Positions 1 to 5,775 of a stretch of DNA of 11,850 bases are shown piece by piece (position 1 is the stretch's first letter; each line of letters starts with the position of its first letter). Source of the stretch: an uncultured Oscillospiraceae bacterium (GTDB lineage Bacteria > Bacillota > Clostridia > Oscillospirales > Oscillospiraceae). The translations under genes were made by a program, and so were the position numbers. Below the pieces are notes generated by a model. It had not been told where the DNA came from. It saw only the letters and a list, made by a program, of their open reading frames with translations, and did not search any database. The stretch lies in NCBI GenBank assembly GCA_910584835.1, contig CAJUEG010000076.1, positions 1 to 11,850 of the forward strand, given 5' to 3'.

Positions 1-249
1 GGCATCGACCAGATCTCCAGCGTGGTGCAGACCAACTCCGCCACCAGCGAGCAGTCCGCCGCCGCCAGCGAGGAGCTGTCCAGCCAGGCCGCCCTGATGA
101 AGGAATTGCTGGCCCGCTTCAAGCTGCGTCAGGACGGCTACATGCCCAAGGCGCAGCCCGCCTACAGCGCTGCCCCCGCCTCCTCCTACGAGGAGAGCTA
201 TGAGTCCACCCCCGGCAGCTCCGTCTCCAGCGTGTTCAGCAAGTATTAA
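1..249 (+). CDS. Methyl-accepting chemotaxis protein, C-terminal end (partial)
   Basis: This is the last 82 codons of a chemoreceptor gene whose start lies left of the window. The reading frame is open from base 1 to a TAA at 247-249. The N-terminal half of the fragment has the final heptad-rich part of an MCP signalling domain, with the typical segments QTNSATSEQSAAASEELS and LMKELLARFKL. Such receptors sense ligands and control the CheA kinase through this cytoplasmic coiled coil. The last 40 or so residues are a low-complexity Ser/Pro/Tyr/Ala tail ending SVFSKY, with no NWETF-like CheR-docking pentapeptide. A strong terminator follows at once, so this is probably the last gene of its transcript. 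The sensor domain is off-window, so the ligand cannot be inferred. The MCP assignment is firm; which receptor it is remains unknown. Confidence 0.9.
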   Translation, partial: GIDQISSVVQTNSATSEQSAAASEELSSQAALMKELLARFKLRQDGYMPKAQPAYSAAPASSYEESYESTPGSSVSSVFSKY

Positions 250-266
250 GCGGCAAAATAAAACAG

Positions 267-308
267 GCTGCCAGGGGGCGGCAGTCATGCCGCCCCCTGG
301 CAGCTTTT
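267..308 (+). terminator. Intrinsic terminator after the MCP gene
   Basis: A perfect 17-bp inverted repeat (267-283 with 288-304) encloses a 4-nt loop GTCA and is followed by TTTT. It starts 17 bases after the MCP stop codon. It is a textbook rho-independent terminator on the plus strand, and it lies only 37 bases before the next start codon. Confidence 0.93.
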
Positions 309-345
309 ATGACCGGCAATACCGCAGCAAGAGAGGAGCGGACCT

Positions 346-2226
346 ATGGCAGAATGGAAAGCCCAGGATAAAGACCTGATCTTCGCCCTGGATATCGGCA
401 CGCGCAGCGTGGTGGGCGTGGTAGGCCGGCCGGTGGGCGACCGGCTGAAGATGTTGGACGTGGAGATGGCCGAACACGGCAAGCGGGCCATGATGGACGG
501 CCAGATCGACGACATCAAGCAGGTGGGGAGTCTGGCCCGGACGGTGACGGAACGGCTGGAGAGCCGCCTGGGAGTTCGGCTGGAGCGGGTGAGCGTGGCT
601 GCCGCAGGGCGGGCCCTGCGCACCCAGAAGGGGTCCTTTACCCTGGAGCTGCCCGAGGAGCAGTCCATTGATGCCGAGCAGATCGGCGCGCTGGAGGCCG
701 GGGCGGTGTCCGCCGCGGAGGAGGCGCTGCAGAGCGACGGCGCGGACCGCCGCCAGATGTTCCTGGTGGGCTATACCGTGGCCCAGTACCGGCTGGACAA
801 CTACCCTATGAATAACCTGCAATTCCACACCGGCCGCCGGATGGAGGCCGATGTGGTGGCCACCTTCCTCCCCGGAGAGGTGGTGGAGAGCCTCTACGCC
901 GCCATGCGCGCCGCGGGCCTCCAGGTGTCCAGCATGACGCTGGAACCCATCGCAGCCATGAACGCCGCCATCCCCGCCGAGCTGCGTCTGCTGAACTTGG
1001 CTATGGTGGACATTGGCGCGGGTACCACCGATATTGCCCTGTGCCGGGACGGCAGTGTGGTGGGCTATACCATGGCCACCGTGGCCGGGGACGAAGTGAC
1101 CGAGGCCATTATGCGGGCCTTCCTGGTGGATTTCAAAACCGCCGAGCAGGTGAAGCGGGCCATTGGGGAAAGCGATGATCTCATCCGGTGCCGGAACATC
1201 CTGGGCCAGGAGGAGCGCATTGCCGCCGCCGAGGTGGTCCAGGCCATCCAGGAGCCCATGAACAGGCTGGCCGACGCCATTGCGAAGCAGATCCTGAGCG
1301 TCAATGATACGGCGCCCTCCGCTGTGTTTCTGGCCGGCGGCGGAAGCCGGCTGACCGGCCTGCGGGAAAAGGTGGCGGAAAAGCTGGAGATGGACGACAG
1401 GCGGGTGGCCATCGCGGGGAACAACTTTGCGCTGTCCGTGTTCTCCGACAGCGTGGAGCTGGAGAAGCCGGAATATGCCACCCCGCTGGGTATCGCTATA
1501 TCGGCGGGGCTTGGATTGCTCAACGACAGCTATGTGGTCACCCTCAACGGGCAGAGTGCCAAGCTGTTCCGCAACGGGGTGCTCACCCTGCGGGATATTC
1601 TGCTGATGAACGGCTACGGCTATGGGGACATGGTGGGGAAGACGGGCAAGAGCCTTACCGTCACCCTGGACGGCAAGCGGCTGGTGTTCCGCGGGGAGCC
1701 CGCCGTGCCCGCAGTGCTGCGGGTGAACGAGGAGGAGGCCGCGCTGTCCACCGTCATCCACGCCGGAGACCACATTCACTTTGTACCTGCGCGGCACGGG
1801 GAAGCGGCCAGCCGCACTGTGGCGGAGCTTCTGGGGCCGGAATTCTACGGCAAGGTGATGGTGAACAATTCCCCGGCCTCTATGGATACCCAACTGTGTC
1901 AGGGAGACGTTGTGCTCACTGTGCGCCAGACGCCGCCCGCCCCTCGCCCGGAGAGCGCGTCCCCAGCCCCGGCGCCTCGGCCGGATGCGCCGCCGGCCAG
2001 ACCTGTCCCGTCCGGCGGCGAGACGCGCATCAGCCTGAACGGGAAGCCGCTGACCCTTCCGGCCAAGGAGGGCGGGGGAGCTTACCACCTGATGGACCTG
2101 CTGGAGTATTCCGGCATCGACTTTGAGCATTTGGACAGGGCGGTGCGCCTGGAGGTCAACGGCGTAGAGCGGGGCTTCCAGTACGTGGTAAAGGCACAGG
2201 ACCGCGTGACCATTTCCCTGATTTGA
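346..2226 (+). CDS. FtsA-like actin-fold ATPase with C-terminal extension
   Basis: A 626-residue protein of the FtsA/actin-like superfamily. The nucleotide-binding signatures are visible: phosphate-1 FALDIGTRSVVGVV (about 13-26), phosphate-2 MVDIGAGTTDIAL (about 220-232), the adenosine motif FLAGGGSRLTGLR (about 328-340), and a connect-2-like segment TPLGIAISAGL (about 379-389). Residues about 84-175 align by eye with the FtsA-specific 1C region, so FtsA is a better match than MreB or DnaK. Typical FtsA is about 420 residues and ends in an amphipathic membrane-targeting helix. Here the actin core is followed by about 230 extra residues: a beta-rich region (395-525), a Pro/Ala linker (528-558) and a last compact beta-rich domain (560-626). 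No membrane-targeting helix is evident. The start has GAGAGGAG at 331-338, spaced 7 bases. The next gene follows after 28 bases, suggesting co-transcription. No ftsZ is nearby, so this is probably a paralogue rather than the canonical division FtsA. A PilM-like role is an alternative. Confidence 0.82.
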   Translation: MAEWKAQDKDLIFALDIGTRSVVGVVGRPVGDRLKMLDVEMAEHGKRAMMDGQIDDIKQVGSLARTVTERLESRLGVRLERVSVAAAGRALRTQKGSFTLELPEEQSIDAEQIGALEAGAVSAAEEALQSDGADRRQMFLVGYTVAQYRLDNYPMNNLQFHTGRRMEADVVATFLPGEVVESLYAAMRAAGLQVSSMTLEPIAAMNAAIPAELRLLNLAMVDIGAGTTDIALCRDGSVVGYTMATVAGDEVTEAIMRAFLVDFKTAEQVKRAIGESDDLIRCRNILGQEERIAAAEVVQAIQEPMNRLADAIAKQILSVNDTAPSAVFLAGGGSRLTGLREKVAEKLEMDDRRVAIAGNNFALSVFSDSVELEKPEYATPLGIAISAGLGLLNDSYVVTLNGQSAKLFRNGVLTLRDILLMNGYGYGDMVGKTGKSLTVTLDGKRLVFRGEPAVPAVLRVNEEEAALSTVIHAGDHIHFVPARHGEAASRTVAELLGPEFYGKVMVNNSPASMDTQLCQGDVVLTVRQTPPAPRPESASPAPAPRPDAPPARPVPSGGETRISLNGKPLTLPAKEGGGAYHLMDLLEYSGIDFEHLDRAVRLEVNGVERGFQYVVKAQDRVTISLI

Positions 2227-2254
2227 CAGCGTAGACGCAAGAGGTGTTGTTTCC

Positions 2255-3322
2255 ATGCCGATAGGAAAAGCGAAGGGGCCCAAGGTCCCAAAGGAGAAGA
2301 AACCCAAGAAGGAAAAGCCTCCCAAGGTAAAAAAGCCTAAAAAGGGAAAGGGCGGGCCGGAGCAGGCAGGCGAGCCCGGCCAGGAGCAGGAAAAAAAGAA
2401 GAAGTTCCCGATTTTGATGCTTATCCCGGCGGTGGTGATTATTGCTGCGGCGGTCATCATCTTCGTCTTTGTGCTTCCCGGGAGAAATGCGGACAAGGAC
2501 CCGGACGCCACCGTGTCGGTGGAGCCGGAGCCGCCGGTACTGCCCACTGAGCTGCCGGTGGGCGATGAAATGGTCCCCGGCATGGTGCTGGAGGCGGATG
2601 AGTTCGCGGCCCAGGCGGTGCTGGCCAAGACCATCACCTACACCTACACCGACCTGGTGGACGCGGGTAAGGCGGCGGAGACCTATGTAAATCAGCTCAA
2701 GAGCGCAGACCCCAGGTATTATATAGTGGACGAGGAGCTGGTGCGCCAGCGGGAGCAGCCGGACTACGACACCGCGGAGGGAATGGTGCTGATGGCCCGG
2801 AACCTGCCCAAGCCGGAGCCGGAAGCCGCCGAGAGCGCCGCGCCGGAGGGGGAGGAGAGCGGGCAGCCGGAGAGCTCTGAGGCGCCCCAGTCTCCGCCGC
2901 CGGAGGAGTCGGCGGAGCCGATGGATGAGACGCCGGACTTGGTAATTACGGTGCGCATCTCCTGGTCCCCGGGCCAATGTGTGGTCACTGCGGACGAGGT
3001 GTTGGGCAAGGTCACCGCGCCGCCGCCGGATGCCTCGGGCGGCATGATGGGACAGCGCCCCATTGGCCAGCAAGGGGCGCAGGACCGTATCGCCAGCATG
3101 ACCCCCGCGGAGCTGGGACTGCCGGGAGAATCCATGGATGAGTATGTGGTGTTCCCCATTGACGGCGTGGAAATGGTGGACGATGTGTCCTGCATCCGCG
3201 TCAATGTCTACAGCAGGGCTGACGGCAGCAACAAGTTTATGGGCGGCTATTTGGTGAGCACGGACGGGCTCCACCTGTACCGCCAGGACCCCAGCACTGA
3301 CGAGATTGAAATTTTGAAGTAA
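2255..3322 (+). CDS. Single-pass membrane protein with Lys-rich N-terminal tail, function unknown
   Basis: I do not recognise this 355-residue protein as a named family. Residues 1-50 hold 19 lysines in PK/KK-type runs such as KKPKKEKPPKVKKPKKGKG, then a hydrophobic segment at about 51-74 (FPILMLIPAVVIIAAAVIIF onward). The positive-inside rule puts the basic tail in the cytoplasm and the remaining 280 residues outside. The outer part has a globular stretch (about 105-180), an acidic Pro/Glu/Ser-rich low-complexity linker (about 186-228), and a second folded part (about 229-355) with beta-like strands such as LVITVRISW and YVVFPIDGVEMVD. The start is supported by AGAGGTG at 2240-2246, spaced 8 bases. 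It lies 28 bases after the FtsA-like gene and before a terminator, so the two probably form a dicistronic unit. A membrane anchor or partner for the FtsA-like ATPase, as in PilM-PilN pairs, is an inference from context only. Confidence 0.75.
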   Translation: MPIGKAKGPKVPKEKKPKKEKPPKVKKPKKGKGGPEQAGEPGQEQEKKKKFPILMLIPAVVIIAAAVIIFVFVLPGRNADKDPDATVSVEPEPPVLPTELPVGDEMVPGMVLEADEFAAQAVLAKTITYTYTDLVDAGKAAETYVNQLKSADPRYYIVDEELVRQREQPDYDTAEGMVLMARNLPKPEPEAAESAAPEGEESGQPESSEAPQSPPPEESAEPMDETPDLVITVRISWSPGQCVVTADEVLGKVTAPPPDASGGMMGQRPIGQQGAQDRIASMTPAELGLPGESMDEYVVFPIDGVEMVDDVSCIRVNVYSRADGSNKFMGGYLVSTDGLHLYRQDPSTDEIEILK

Positions 3323-3342
3323 AAAAGGGCCGTGGATACAGT

Positions 3343-3383
3343 AAAAAAACCGCTGAGAGAGCACATTCTCTCAGCGGTTTTTT
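3343..3383. terminator. Bidirectional terminator between convergent genes
   Basis: An 11-bp perfect stem (CCGCTGAGAGA, mirrored by TCTCTCAGCGG) has a 6-nt loop and is flanked by an A run on the left and a T run on the right. The T run serves the plus-strand membrane-protein gene (stop at 3322), and the A run reads as T on the minus strand for the AAA+ gene (stop at 3388). One hairpin can therefore end both convergent transcripts. Confidence 0.9.
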
Positions 3384-3387
3384 ATGC

Positions 3388-4686
3388 CTAAATGGGGGTA
3401 AGACACATGTGCTCCACACTGCCGGACAGCCGGAGATTTTCCCTGCCTTGGTCGGACGGGGTATGGGCGAGAAAGATGGGGGAGAGCACCCCCTCCAGCA
3501 TGGGCACGGCAGAGCGGGGGGAGAGGGCGTTTTGGGGCGTGAGGGCCCGGGCGAGGTCGGGGGCGACCTGAATCACATTCAAGCCATACTCCCGGGCCAG
3601 GGCGGTAATCTGTTTTGCGGTAATGCCCACGCGGGCGGCCTCATCCAGAGGCCGGAAGCCCACCAGGCCGCTGAAGCGGCCGGTAATCTCCCGGAGGACG
3701 CCGGAGCGGGCCAGAGCCTGGCGGGCAGTCTCGTCCGATTGGAAGAGCTGCCGCGCCAAAGCGGACGGTGTGCCGGAAAGGGCGCTGTCCTGGGCAGGTG
3801 CGGAGGAAGGCGTCCGATCCGGGACAAAGCCTAGGCGCCGCGCCCCGGACAGGTCCGTGTTGGTGGTAAACAAAAAGACGCAGCGGCGGAAGTCCAGCTC
3901 CCGGCTGCCCCGGCTGTCCTCCTGCCGGGCGGTGCAGCGCCCCTCGTCCAGGATGGACATGAAGACCTTGAGCACCTCCGGGTGGGCTTTGTCCAGCTCG
4001 TCAAACATAAACACGGTGTGAGGGCACCGGCGCACCGCCTCCAGCACCGGCGGATCATCGTAGCCCACGTAGCCCGGGGGCGCGCCGGTGAGGCGATAGG
4101 CGGAGTGGGCCTGGGTGAAGGTGTTCAGCTCCGTCCACACCAGGCGGTAGCGCTCCTCTCCCGCGCAGTGGTTGAGGGCGGGGACGATGGCCTTGCCCAG
4201 CTCCGACTTTCCCACCCCGGTGGGGCCGTAAAAGATGAGGGAGAGGGGACGGAGGGGCTCCCGCTTGCAGACGTGGGCCCAAAGCTTGAAGGCGGCGGCC
4301 ATCACCGCCCGCTCCTGCCCCAGTACCCGTTCTCGGAGGTATTGGTTGAGGGCCTGAAAGGAGGCAGGCATGGCGGAGGAATCGCCCAGCGCCCGAAGGC
4401 AGTCCGCCATGGGCTGAAAGCCGGGAAAGCGCTGGATATTTCCCTGGGAAAAAAAGCGGCGAAGGCGAGGATCGCCGCCGGAGTAGGACACGGCGGGGCG
4501 GAAGTAGAGGAGATAGTCCGTACCGTCCCGCCAGAAGCCCAGACCAGCCTGCCCGGGGCAGCAGCCCTGGGGCATCTGGCAGGAGGAAAACTCATAGCTG
4601 CGGCCCAGCCCGGCGCAGGCGTCCACCCGCCGCTGCAGCAGGGCGGGCTGGCCGGAGAGACAGGCGCAAAATTGGGAGAAATTCAT
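3388..4686 (-). CDS. Stand-alone AAA+ ATPase of the ClpA/ClpB D2 (AAA_2) type
   Basis: A 432-residue protein with one AAA+ module. The sequence shows Walker A GPTGVGKS (about 154-161), a Clp-type pore loop GAPPGYVGYD (201-210), Walker B with VFMFDELDKAH (225-235), sensor 1 TTN (about 274-276), a candidate arginine finger in REITGRFSG (about R337), and a degenerate sensor-2 region SPRS (about 388-391) where Clp proteins usually have GARPL. These are hallmarks of ring-forming unfoldases, and the family threads substrates using ATP. Unlike ClpA or ClpB it lacks the Clp N repeats, a first AAA domain and a middle coiled coil. The first 110 or so residues are a short Cys-containing region I do not recognise. 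I chose the ATG at 4686 because GGAGG sits 7 bases upstream; the frame opens 22 codons earlier at 4752, but that ATG lies upstream of the TATAAT box. It is monocistronic between two terminators. The substrate and any partner protease are unknown. Confidence 0.83.
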   Translation of the reverse strand: MNFSQFCACLSGQPALLQRRVDACAGLGRSYEFSSCQMPQGCCPGQAGLGFWRDGTDYLLYFRPAVSYSGGDPRLRRFFSQGNIQRFPGFQPMADCLRALGDSSAMPASFQALNQYLRERVLGQERAVMAAAFKLWAHVCKREPLRPLSLIFYGPTGVGKSELGKAIVPALNHCAGEERYRLVWTELNTFTQAHSAYRLTGAPPGYVGYDDPPVLEAVRRCPHTVFMFDELDKAHPEVLKVFMSILDEGRCTARQEDSRGSRELDFRRCVFLFTTNTDLSGARRLGFVPDRTPSSAPAQDSALSGTPSALARQLFQSDETARQALARSGVLREITGRFSGLVGFRPLDEAARVGITAKQITALAREYGLNVIQVAPDLARALTPQNALSPRSAVPMLEGVLSPIFLAHTPSDQGRENLRLSGSVEHMCLTPI

Positions 4687-4719
4687 GAAGCGGCCTCCGC
4701 AACAGGTTGAAATACCTTG

Positions 4720-4725
4720 ATTATA
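4720..4725 (-). promoter_or_regulatory. Probable -10 box for the AAA+ gene
   Basis: On the minus strand a perfect TATAAT lies 33 bases before the ATG at 4686. A convincing TTGACA-like -35 is not seen at 16-18 bases upstream (nearest TTAAGC or CTTAAG). The promoter sits between the flagellar operon terminator and the ATPase start, which implies that the ATPase is transcribed independently of the flagellar operon. Confidence 0.55.
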
Positions 4726-4760
4726 ACCACCAGGCGGGGCGCTTAAGCACAAAATAAATA

Positions 4761-4789
4761 TAAAAAAGCCGGCCCGCAGGCCGGCTTTT
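4761..4789 (-). terminator. Terminator of the flagellar minus-strand operon
   Basis: An 8-bp perfect stem AGCCGGCC/GGCCGGCT with a CGCA loop, extended by A-T pairs, is followed on the minus strand by a run of T (complement of 4762-4767). It begins a few bases after the YjfB-type stop codon and closes the flgM-to-yjfB operon. The T run on the right could also stop plus-strand transcription. Confidence 0.88.
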
Positions 4790-4794
4790 CTGGT

Positions 4795-4977
4795 TCAGGC
4801 GTACACGTCAATGTACTGGCCTTTGGCGGGGGCAGGAACGGCCTCGAGCATTTTCATCAGCTCCTGGCCGGCCAACTCCTGAGAATCCATCATCTTTTTG
4901 GTGACGGCCATGGAGTAGTTGGTGGCGAAGGAAGCCGCGCTCATGCCCATGGCCATGCCGGCAATGGACTCCATCAT
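4795..4977 (-). CDS. YjfB-type putative motility protein
   Basis: A 60-residue protein resembling the small YjfB family of putative motility proteins. It has an N-terminal stretch rich in Met, Ala and Ser (MAMGMSAASFATNYSMAVTKK) followed by an amphipathic helix with LAGQELMKMLEAV, the usual family ending. B. subtilis YjfB is known as a sigma-D-dependent gene, but the molecular role of the family is not established. Two ATG codons lie in tandem (4977 and 4974). AGGAGG at 4986-4991 is 8 bases from the first, so that one is preferred. The ribosome binding site lies inside the end of csrA, and the gap between the two genes is only 3 bases, which suggests translational coupling. It is the last gene of the operon. 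The protein is too short for a certain family call without a profile search. Confidence 0.72.
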   Translation of the reverse strand: MMESIAGMAMGMSAASFATNYSMAVTKKMMDSQELAGQELMKMLEAVPAPAKGQYIDVYA

Positions 4978-4980
4978 AGG

Positions 4981-5286
4981 TCAGTCCTCCTTTCCCTCCG
5001 GTGGAACCGGGGTTGGTGCAGGGGTGTTGGCGGGGGAATCAGGCTCCTCCCGCCTATGGTCCAGCACGCCGCCCAGCAGGTCCAGAAGATCGGCGGGGGT
5101 ACCCTCTTCCATGGCGGAATCCCGGTTGGCGGCGGTGGCGGTTACCAGCTCGCTGCGCAGAATAGGAACGTCGTCCGGGGCGGCGATGGCCAACCGAACC
5201 CGGGTGCCGTCCACCGAGACGATTCGGATGGTAATATCCTCACCGATGACCAGAGACTCGCCGGCTTTGCGTTGCAGGATCAACAT
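4981..5286 (-). CDS. csrA: Carbon storage/translational regulator CsrA with long C-terminal tail
   Basis: CsrA is a small RNA-binding dimer that blocks translation by binding GGA motifs near ribosome binding sites; in Firmicutes its main target is the flagellin mRNA. The first 50 or so residues match the family well: MLILQRKAGESLVIGEDITI at the start, then VRLAIAAPDDVPILRSEL. The two RNA-contact arginines are present (R6 and R44). The protein is 101 residues against about 60-75 for typical CsrA. The extra part (about 60-101) contains a short hydrophobic/acidic helix-like stretch (ADLLDLLGGVLD) and then a Pro/Glu-rich disordered end. The ATG follows GGAGGAGG at 7 bases, and the gene overlaps fliW by 7 bases. 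This coupling fits the FliW-CsrA antagonism known in B. subtilis, where FliW contacts the C-terminal extension of CsrA. Confidence 0.95.
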   Translation of the reverse strand: MLILQRKAGESLVIGEDITIRIVSVDGTRVRLAIAAPDDVPILRSELVTATAANRDSAMEEGTPADLLDLLGGVLDHRREEPDSPANTPAPTPVPPEGKED

Positions 5287-5732
5287 GGCGCGCCCTCCTC
5301 CGTGCCGAATTGGGCCAGGGAGTGGCGCATTTCGTAGACGTCCGACTCCAAAATAACCTGCCGGGCAGCCCGGGTGTCCGGGTTAATGGCCACGGGGCAT
5401 TTCAGATTGACGGTGCTGTCGGACACGGGCTTTTTCACTACGCACAGCACATAAAAGCCCAGCTGCTGGCTGTCGGACACACCCAATTCCTCCAGCTCCT
5501 GGGGCTGGAGGACGGGAGTGTATTCCGGCAGAAGAGCGAAGGGGTCCATGGCCACAAAGGCCAGGGCGGGGGTGCGGGTGCTCTGAAAGCACAGCAGGGT
5601 GCCGGAGCTGCCCTCGAAGGGGAGGAGCAGGAACTCACGCTCCTCCTCAAAGCCGAAGGGGCCGGCGGTAAAATGGAGGAGATCTTCCTCCAGATACTCA
5701 ATCTCGCCAAAATACTTGGTATGCAGCTTCAC
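5280..5732 (-). CDS. fliW: Flagellar assembly factor FliW
   Basis: FliW binds free flagellin or CsrA. When flagellin is exported, the released FliW sequesters CsrA and lifts repression of flagellin translation. The sequence has the family start KLHTKYFGEIEY, then LLHFTAGPFGFEEEREFLLLPF, a central block FVAMDPFALLPEYTPVL, and the C-terminal NLKCPVAINPDTRAARQVIL. I chose a GTG start at 5732, giving 150 residues that begin M-K-L-H-T as in other FliW proteins. A GGAGG at 5738-5742 lies 5 bases before it. The alternative ATG at 5744 adds only MEVF, has no ribosome binding site upstream, and its own bases form the GGAGG. The last 7 bases overlap the csrA start, and the DUF6470 gene lies just upstream, the same order as yviE-fliW-csrA in B. 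subtilis. Confidence 0.94.
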   Translation of the reverse strand: MKLHTKYFGEIEYLEEDLLHFTAGPFGFEEEREFLLLPFEGSSGTLLCFQSTRTPALAFVAMDPFALLPEYTPVLQPQELEELGVSDSQQLGFYVLCVVKKPVSDSTVNLKCPVAINPDTRAARQVILESDVYEMRHSLAQFGTEEGAPC

Positions 5733-5737
5733 AAAAA

Positions 5738-5742
5738 CCTCC
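5738..5742 (-). promoter_or_regulatory. Ribosome binding site deciding the fliW start
   Basis: GGAGG on the minus strand lies 5 bases before the GTG at 5732. It overlaps the in-frame upstream ATG at 5744, whose own upstream sequence (GCGCCACCGCGC) contains no purine-rich site. This favours the GTG as the real fliW start. Confidence 0.6.
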
Positions 5743-5775
5743 ATGCGCGGTGGCGCGGGACGGACGAAAAGGGTT

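Noticed and set aside
307..2637. Very long minus-strand open frame (776 codons) opposite the FtsA-like gene
   Set aside because: It is rich in His/Gly/Gln with no recognisable domain, as expected for an antisense shadow of a GC-rich gene. The plus-strand protein has clear actin-fold motifs and a good ribosome binding site.
2821..2930. GC-rich repeats of GAG/CCG codons suggesting a tandem repeat
   Set aside because: They encode a low-complexity Pro/Glu/Ser linker with no fixed repeat unit; no exact tandem copies are present.
2156..3364. Minus-strand open frame of 402 codons opposite the membrane-protein gene
   Set aside because: Its Arg/His/Leu-rich sequence is the complement of the Pro/Glu/Ala codons of the plus-strand gene, and it runs across the bidirectional terminator.
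4687..4752. Upstream ATG at 4752 as start of the AAA+ ATPase
   Set aside because: It lies upstream of the TATAAT box and has no convincing ribosome binding site, whereas the ATG at 4686 has GGAGG 7 bases upstream.
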